Part shown: one piece after another, positions 6,714-10,683 of the stretch
Layout: the number at the start of each line of letters is the position of its first letter
Position numbering within the stretch: position 1 is the first letter of the stretch
NCBI GenBank assembly: GCA_964342835.1
Contig: CAYFGJ010000032.1
Location: forward strand, 1-10,683
Reading direction: 5' to 3'
Source of the DNA: GCA-2716945 sp964342835
GTDB taxonomy: Bacteria > Pseudomonadota > Gammaproteobacteria > GCA-002705445 > GCA-002716945
DNA: 10,683 nt
Notes under the pieces: generated by a model
Database searches by the model: none
Told to the model about the DNA's origin: nothing
The model's input: only the letters and a program-made list of their open reading frames with translations
Translations under genes and position numbers: made by a program

Positions 6714-6720
6714 TCTTATT

Positions 6721-6726
6721 CTCCTT
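6721..6726 (-). promoter_or_regulatory. Strong ribosome binding site of the 120-residue gene
   Basis: Minus-strand AAGGAG with a 7-base spacer to the ATG at 6713. It is the best Shine-Dalgarno match in the window and decides the start codon against the upstream in-frame ATGs at 6779 and 6749. Confidence 0.8.
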
Positions 6727-6744
6727 ATATAAAAACTACATTCT

Positions 6745-6773
6745 ATCATAATAAATATTTTATTTAAAAACAA
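6745..6773 (-). promoter_or_regulatory. Sigma70-type promoter of the 120-residue gene
   Basis: On the minus strand TTGTTT (6773-6768) and TATGAT (6750-6745) are separated by 17 bases. The -10 matches consensus in 5 of 6 positions, the -35 in 3 of 6. Transcription would begin near 6738, giving a leader of about 24 bases that contains the AAGGAG. The -35 overlaps the T-tract of the upstream terminator. Confidence 0.5.
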
Positions 6774-6793
6774 GACCATATTAGTAATATGGT
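6766..6793 (-). terminator. Weak Rho-independent terminator after the argH transcript
   Basis: ACCATATTA (6775-6783) and TAATATGGT (6785-6793) form a perfect 9-base inverted repeat around one base. As RNA on the minus strand it can fold as a 7-bp stem with a 5-base loop, followed by CTTGTTTTT. It starts at the last base of the stop codon of the small secreted protein, the expected place for ending the argH transcript. The stem has only two G:C pairs, so it may be leaky; the same palindrome could instead be an operator just upstream of the next promoter. Confidence 0.5.
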
Positions 6794-7137
6794 TAATTAC
6801 ATGGGAAGTTCCTGGTAAATGCGTTTCTCAAAGCTAGACCAAGAAGTGGTTCTTTTTTGTATTTCTGGTAAAAAGATTTTCTTATTTCTAGTTCCTCATT
6901 AATCATTTTTTTTATCTCGCTTACTGGCAGCATAATATCATTTGGTTTACAAAATAAAACAACATCATGCTTTCTATAAGCATATTCTGATCCCCAATCC
7001 AAACCATTTTCAAGACCATATAGATAACCATCAAAAAGACCTGTGTCTTGCCTTTGTTGATATTCTTCAATAGTTGGTACAGTATTAGAAAATGTAACAG
7101 AACTAAAAGTAAGTAATATTAGAAAATAAAATCTCAT
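6793..7137 (-). CDS. Small secreted protein, Rap1a/Tai-family-like
   Basis: A 114-residue protein with a Sec signal peptide: hydrophobic MRFYFLILLTFSSVTFS, cleavage likely near residue 17, leaving about 97 periplasmic residues. The mature part has GYLYGLENGL (37-46), Cys63 in LFCKPNDI, a helical middle with VSEIKKMINEEL, then PLLGLALRNAFTRNFPC (97-113) with Cys113. The spacing G-x3-G, then FCxP, then a closing AL...FPC resembles the Rap1a/Tai domain, whose founding member is a periplasmic type VI secretion immunity protein; here the two Cys could form a disulfide. This is pattern recognition, not a search result, and no effector or secretion genes are nearby. Its ATG overlaps the argH TGA by 4 bases (ATGA) with no Shine-Dalgarno, so its translation probably depends on argH. 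A weak hairpin terminator follows. Confidence 0.75.
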   Translation of the reverse strand: MRFYFLILLTFSSVTFSNTVPTIEEYQQRQDTGLFDGYLYGLENGLDWGSEYAYRKHDVVLFCKPNDIMLPVSEIKKMINEELEIRKSFYQKYKKEPLLGLALRNAFTRNFPCN

Positions 7138-8528
7138 TTTTTATAGCCATGTTTGCTAAGTCTGTTAATTAGAGTTTTGGCTTGTTCTAAAACTGATTTT
7201 GGTGATGTAGATCCTTTGCTTTGCTTAGACTTGATTGAATAGTTAGGATCAAGAATTTTATAAATATCATTTTTAATAAGTGGAGAAAATTTTTGAAATT
7301 GATCAATTGTTAGATCATTTAATTCTAATGATTTCTTTTCACAAAATTTTACAATGCCCCCAACTATACTATGTGCATCTCTAAAAGGTACATTTTTAGA
7401 TGCCAAATAGTCTGCAATATCAGTGGCAGCAGAGAAATTACTCGTAGCAACAAATGCTGCTCTCTCAAGATTTGGTTTCATGGTAAGAATTAATCTTGGC
7501 ATTAAGTTTAATGAACTTAAAACAACCTCCACAGAATCAAAAATAAGCATTTTATCTTCTTGCAAGTCTCTATTGTATGTTAGAGGCAAACCTTTCAACA
7601 TAGTTAAAACTGCAAATAAATCTCCAAAAACACCTCCTGTTTTGCCACGTATTAATTCTGGTATATCAGGATTTTTTTTCTGGGGCATTATTGATGAGCC
7701 CGTACAAAAACTTTCATCTAATTCAATTAGATTAAATTGTGGATTAGACCATATAACAAGTTCTTCGCATATTCTTGACAAATGCATCATTATCATTGAA
7801 TTGCAATAAGCAATATCACATACAAAATCACGATCACTTACAGCGTCCATTGAGTTAATAGATAGCGAGTCAAAACCAAGTTGTTTTGCTACATATTCCC
7901 TATTTATCTTATGAGGAGTGCCAGCTAATGCCGCAGATCCAAGAGGCATTGTATTAAGAGAAATTCTCATATCTGATAATCTCAGCTCATCTCTTTGTGC
8001 CATCATCGCCCATGCCATTAAATGTTGACCTAATGTTACTGGTTGAGCTATCTGCAAGTGTGTATAACCGGGAAACAATGATGAATGGTACACAAGCGAA
8101 GATTTTGCTAAAGCATATTGCAAATCTCTTAATTTTATAATAATTACATCCAAACAATCTCTTAAATATAATCTTAAATCTGTAGAAACCAAGTCATTTC
8201 TAGATCTGCCTAGATGGATTTTTTTTCCTAGATCACCAATGATTTTGGTTAAAGCCTTCTCAATATTCATATGAATATCTTCATCAGAAATTGACCATTT
8301 TAACTTACCAGACGCATGTAAATCTTTTAATTTTTTTAATCCATTTATGATAATTTTTTCTTCTTTTTTATTAATAATATTACATTTAGATAGCATTGAT
8401 ACGTGTGCTGAAGTTACTTTGATGTCAGATTCAAATAAGACACAATCTACAGTTACGCTTTCGCTAAACTCTAAAACTTCTTTATCAATTTTCTTAGAAA
8501 ATCTACTTGACCATGTGGTATTTTTCAT
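7134..8528 (-). CDS. argH: Argininosuccinate lyase ArgH
   Basis: ArgH splits argininosuccinate into arginine and fumarate, the last step of arginine synthesis, as a cytoplasmic tetramer of the fumarase/aspartase superfamily. At 464 residues it is near the usual 457-470. Seen are SDEDIHMNIE (81-90), GRSRNDLVSTDLRLY (107-121), PGYTHLQIAQPVTLGQHL (153-170) with catalytic His157, MPLGSAALAGT (194-204), and the superfamily signature GSSIMPQKKNPD (277-288) holding the catalytic Ser loop. The C-terminal helical domain is complete. No Shine-Dalgarno is visible; a TATACT lies 7 bases before the ATG and another 12 before it, so the leader is very short or absent. It is divergent from hemC, as argH is from the algZ-algR-hemC cluster in Pseudomonas, but with no regulator genes between. 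It is coupled by ATGA to a small secreted protein. Confidence 0.97.
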   Translation of the reverse strand: MKNTTWSSRFSKKIDKEVLEFSESVTVDCVLFESDIKVTSAHVSMLSKCNIINKKEEKIIINGLKKLKDLHASGKLKWSISDEDIHMNIEKALTKIIGDLGKKIHLGRSRNDLVSTDLRLYLRDCLDVIIIKLRDLQYALAKSSLVYHSSLFPGYTHLQIAQPVTLGQHLMAWAMMAQRDELRLSDMRISLNTMPLGSAALAGTPHKINREYVAKQLGFDSLSINSMDAVSDRDFVCDIAYCNSMIMMHLSRICEELVIWSNPQFNLIELDESFCTGSSIMPQKKNPDIPELIRGKTGGVFGDLFAVLTMLKGLPLTYNRDLQEDKMLIFDSVEVVLSSLNLMPRLILTMKPNLERAAFVATSNFSAATDIADYLASKNVPFRDAHSIVGGIVKFCEKKSLELNDLTIDQFQKFSPLIKNDIYKILDPNYSIKSKQSKGSTSPKSVLEQAKTLINRLSKHGYKK

Positions 8529-8569
8529 ATGTGTAAGTATAGTATAAATATAAATAAAAACTTTAAAAA
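8529..8569. promoter_or_regulatory. Divergent argH/hemC promoter region
   Basis: These 41 bases must carry both promoters. On the minus strand two overlapping TATACT boxes (8546-8541 and 8541-8536) face argH. On the plus strand TATAGT (8538-8543) and two TATAAA boxes (8543-8548, 8549-8554) face hemC. No good -35 element is visible for either. Neither gene has a Shine-Dalgarno. The region is nearly all A/T, so box choice is uncertain. Confidence 0.4.
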
Positions 8570-9484
8570 ATGAAAAAAATTATAAAAATTGCTACTAGAC
8601 AAAGCCCATTAGCAATTAAACAAGCTGAAATTGTTAGAGAAATAATTTTAAATCATTTTAATGAAATTGAGGTTATTTTGGTGCCAATGGTTTCATCTGG
8701 AGATAATATTGACTCAAAAATATTCAAATCAAATGGCGGGAAAGGACTATTTATAAAAGAGCTTGAAGATTCGCTTTTAAAGAAAGAAACTGATTTAGCT
8801 GTTCATTCTATGAAAGATGTTCCAGCAAGGTTATTAAATAATTTTTCAATATTAACAATAATGGAAAGAGTTGATCCTAGAGATGTATTTCTGTCAAACA
8901 AGTTTAAATCTTTAGATCAGATGGCAGAAAGTTCTATTGTTGGTACATCAAGCCCAAGAAGAATTGCGCTTTTAAAAAGTATAAATAAAAATATACAGAT
9001 TGAAGAGTTAAGGGGTAATATCCAAACTAGAATAGATAAATTAAATGGAGGTAAAGTAGATGCAATTATATTGGCTGCTGCAGGTTTAATGAGACTGTCT
9101 CTACAAGACAAAATTAAACAAAATTTACCTTTAAACACTTTTATACCATCTGCTGGGCAAGGGGTTCTATGTGTAGAATTTTTAAAAAAAAATCACAACA
9201 TAAAAAAAATGCTATTAGAATGCGTAAATAAAAATGTAGAAATATGTGTAAACATTGAAAGGATGTTTGTAAAAAAAATAAATGGAGATTGTATGTCGCC
9301 AATTGGTGTGCATGCACAAATTGAAGATAAAGAAGTTATTGTTGAAGCAATTGTTTCAAATTTGAAAGGTTCTAAATTTATAAAATCTAAAATTATAGGA
9401 TTAAAAAAAGATTCAATTGAAATTGCTAATAAATTTGCAAATTTTTTTATTAAACAAGGAGCCAGAAAACTAATAAAACATTAA
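8570..9484 (+). CDS. hemC: Porphobilinogen deaminase (hydroxymethylbilane synthase) HemC
   Basis: HemC joins four porphobilinogens into hydroxymethylbilane on a covalent dipyrromethane cofactor, in cytoplasmic tetrapyrrole synthesis. The 304 residues match the family (E. coli 313). Motifs: ATRQSPLA (8-15), GGKGLFIKELE (56-66), HSMKDVP (79-85) with catalytic Asp83, GTSSPRR (125-131), LRGNIQTRIDKL (147-158), AAAGLMR (169-175), IPSAGQGVL (192-200) and the cofactor-binding Cys241 in NGDCMSPIGVHAQ (238-250); most homologues have GGC here. The C-terminal domain is complete. The second half is lysine- and asparagine-rich, in line with the AT-rich genome. No Shine-Dalgarno precedes the ATG, which follows an A-rich leader. 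It ends 5 bases before hemD, the next enzyme. Confidence 0.97.
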   Translation: MKKIIKIATRQSPLAIKQAEIVREIILNHFNEIEVILVPMVSSGDNIDSKIFKSNGGKGLFIKELEDSLLKKETDLAVHSMKDVPARLLNNFSILTIMERVDPRDVFLSNKFKSLDQMAESSIVGTSSPRRIALLKSINKNIQIEELRGNIQTRIDKLNGGKVDAIILAAAGLMRLSLQDKIKQNLPLNTFIPSAGQGVLCVEFLKKNHNIKKMLLECVNKNVEICVNIERMFVKKINGDCMSPIGVHAQIEDKEVIVEAIVSNLKGSKFIKSKIIGLKKDSIEIANKFANFFIKQGARKLIKH

Positions 9485-9489
9485 TAAAT

Positions 9490-10218
9490 ATGAACGTAAT
9501 AATATTATCAAAATTATCAATAGCAGAAAAATTAACGCAAGAGTTTGAAAGAAAAAATATAAAATCTGTATACTTGCCATTAATTGAGACAATTAGTGCA
9601 AAGATCAGTCAGAAACAAATAAATGGTGTAAAAAATGCTGATAAAATTATTTTTCAAAGCAGAAATGCGGTTAGACATGCACAACAACTATTACCTGTCA
9701 TTAAAAATCATGACAACTTGTCATGTTTGTCTGTTGGAAAATTTACTGCCTGTGAGGTAAAAAAATTATTTGGTGTTATTTCAGAATATCCTAAAAATAA
9801 TTTTTCAAGCGAATCTCTTTTAAACATAAAAAGCCTAGAAAGTATTAGTAATAAAAAAATTGTAGTTGTAAGAGGTATTGGTGGTAGAAAATTAATAGAA
9901 AATACTATTAAATCAAGACATGCCGAAGTATCAGTTATAGAATCCTATGAAAGAAAAATTATAAAAAATAATCTTAAAAAAATAAAGTTGGATAAAAACT
10001 GTAAAAACTTCATAATTGCCTTAAGTAAATTTGCAATAGATGAGTTTTTCAAAGAATTTAATGATTATATATCAAAATACCATATTATTATTGTTGTTCC
10101 TAGTGATAGAATTATTGAAAAAATGATTATGAATCATTCGGTATCAATTATAAAAGTTAACAATCTAGAGTCAGAAAAATCATATATTGAGTGTATAGTT
10201 AATGACAATAATAAGTAA
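9490..10218 (+). CDS. hemD: Uroporphyrinogen-III synthase HemD
   Basis: HemD closes hydroxymethylbilane with inversion of ring D to give uroporphyrinogen III, the branch point to haem, sirohaem and cobalamin. The family is poorly conserved, but recognisable pieces are present: IIFQSRNAV (53-61), SVGKFTA (81-87), FSSESLL (105-111), VVRGIGGRKLI (127-136, the best-conserved block) and ESYERK (151-156). At 242 residues it is close to E. coli (246). Its position directly after hemC supports the call. There is no fused membrane or HemX segment. The sequence is strongly lysine/isoleucine/asparagine-rich, more diverged than hemC. Its last 17 bases overlap the start of the next gene in another frame. 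Confidence 0.93.
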   Translation: MNVIILSKLSIAEKLTQEFERKNIKSVYLPLIETISAKISQKQINGVKNADKIIFQSRNAVRHAQQLLPVIKNHDNLSCLSVGKFTACEVKKLFGVISEYPKNNFSSESLLNIKSLESISNKKIVVVRGIGGRKLIENTIKSRHAEVSVIESYERKIIKNNLKKIKLDKNCKNFIIALSKFAIDEFFKEFNDYISKYHIIIVVPSDRIIEKMIMNHSVSIIKVNNLESEKSYIECIVNDNNK

Positions 10219-10683
10219 TGAAAATATTCTTCTAGCTGGCTATGGTTATTTAGGACAATACATAATTGAGGAAATTAATAACACAAAAAAAAATTATAAT
10301 ATAACTACCTTATCAAGAAGCAACAAAATATCTGTTGCAAACATTAACCATATAACATCGAACTTTGATGAAAATACTAGAATTGAATTTGATAATAATT
10401 CAAGAGTTATTTATATGGCTCCACCATCAAATGCAACTCTAGAGGATACTAGGCTTCAGAATTTTCTGTCAAATATCGTATCTTCAGAGATAAAAAGTCT
10501 TTTATATATTAGCACCAGCGGGATATATGGCAATCATAATGGATTAAGTGTAAATGAAAACACAAAACCAACCCCGAATACCAATAGAGCTAAAAGAAGG
10601 TTAGATGCTGAAGAAAAAATAAAAGTTTTTGCTGATGAAAAAAATATATCATATGTAATCTTGCGCGTGCCTGGTATATATGG
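10202..10683 (+). CDS. SDR/NAD-dependent epimerase-family protein (C-terminus beyond right edge)
   Basis: The 160 complete codons visible encode an extended short-chain dehydrogenase/reductase. The dinucleotide-binding motif is GYGYLG (13-18) in NILLAGYGYLGQYI, close to the N-terminus as expected. A SRS after the second strand suggests an NADP preference, by inference. Further along are VIYMAPPS, the conserved YISTSGIYG, a P-N-x-N-R-A-K-R-R stretch where the active-site region lies, and LRVPGIYG at the edge. The usual catalytic YxxxK is not obvious: the aligned place reads NRAKRR, as in YeeZ/YfcH-like atypical members that lack the tyrosine. The start ATG lies inside hemD; the nearby ATG at 10218 is out of frame and stops after five codons. 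It takes the position that hemX has in Pseudomonas and E. coli. The substrate is unknown. Confidence 0.85.
   Translation, partial: MTIISNENILLAGYGYLGQYIIEEINNTKKNYNITTLSRSNKISVANINHITSNFDENTRIEFDNNSRVIYMAPPSNATLEDTRLQNFLSNIVSSEIKSLLYISTSGIYGNHNGLSVNENTKPTPNTNRAKRRLDAEEKIKVFADEKNISYVILRVPGIY

Noticed and set aside
6714..6779. N-terminal extension of the 120-residue gene to an ATG at 6779
   Set aside because: It would translate through the -10 box and the AAGGAG site placed ideally for the ATG at 6713.
10218..10232. Start of the last gene at the ATG at 10218
   Set aside because: It is in a different frame and reaches a stop after five codons.

Overview
The window is an AT-rich (roughly 30% GC by eye), very gene-dense piece of a bacterial chromosome, most likely from a streamlined gammaproteobacterium of the marine SAR86-like type. 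This placement is inferred from gene order (lptM-lysA-dapF-xerC beside argH and hemCD, as in Pseudomonas), from the LptM-type lipoprotein (implying an LPS outer membrane) and from low GC with tiny intergenic gaps. No rRNA or other phylogenetic marker is present to confirm it. Nothing looks like a mobile element, CRISPR array, phage or RNA gene.

Layout. From 5671 leftwards to the edge, eight minus-strand genes form one tightly packed block: lptM, lysA, dapF, xerC, hslV, hslU, a DUF971 gene and ridA (cut by the left edge). Junctions range from an 8-base overlap to a 35-base gap. The block joins the last two steps of lysine/diaminopimelate metabolism, chromosome dimer resolution, the HslUV protease and RidA enamine/imine deamination. 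lptM is a 55-residue gene that is easily missed. A 32-base gap with a palindromic ATTATAAT separates it from a plus-strand alpha/beta-hydrolase (5704-6369). That gene converges on, and overlaps by 19 bases, an unrecognised 120-residue minus-strand gene with its own promoter and a strong ribosome binding site.

Further right, argH and a coupled small secreted protein (Rap1a/Tai-like) run on the minus strand and end at a probable weak terminator. Divergent from argH across 41 bases, hemC and hemD run rightwards (porphobilinogen to uroporphyrinogen III), followed by an SDR/epimerase-family gene that overlaps hemD and is cut by the right edge.

Taken together, this is mostly housekeeping metabolism in a compacted arrangement. 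I do not see a clear new multi-gene system. The parts most worth a second look are the two small uncharacterised genes at 6351-6713 and 6793-7137, the overlapping divergent promoter at 5677-5684, and the xerC-hslV-hslU fusion of blocks.
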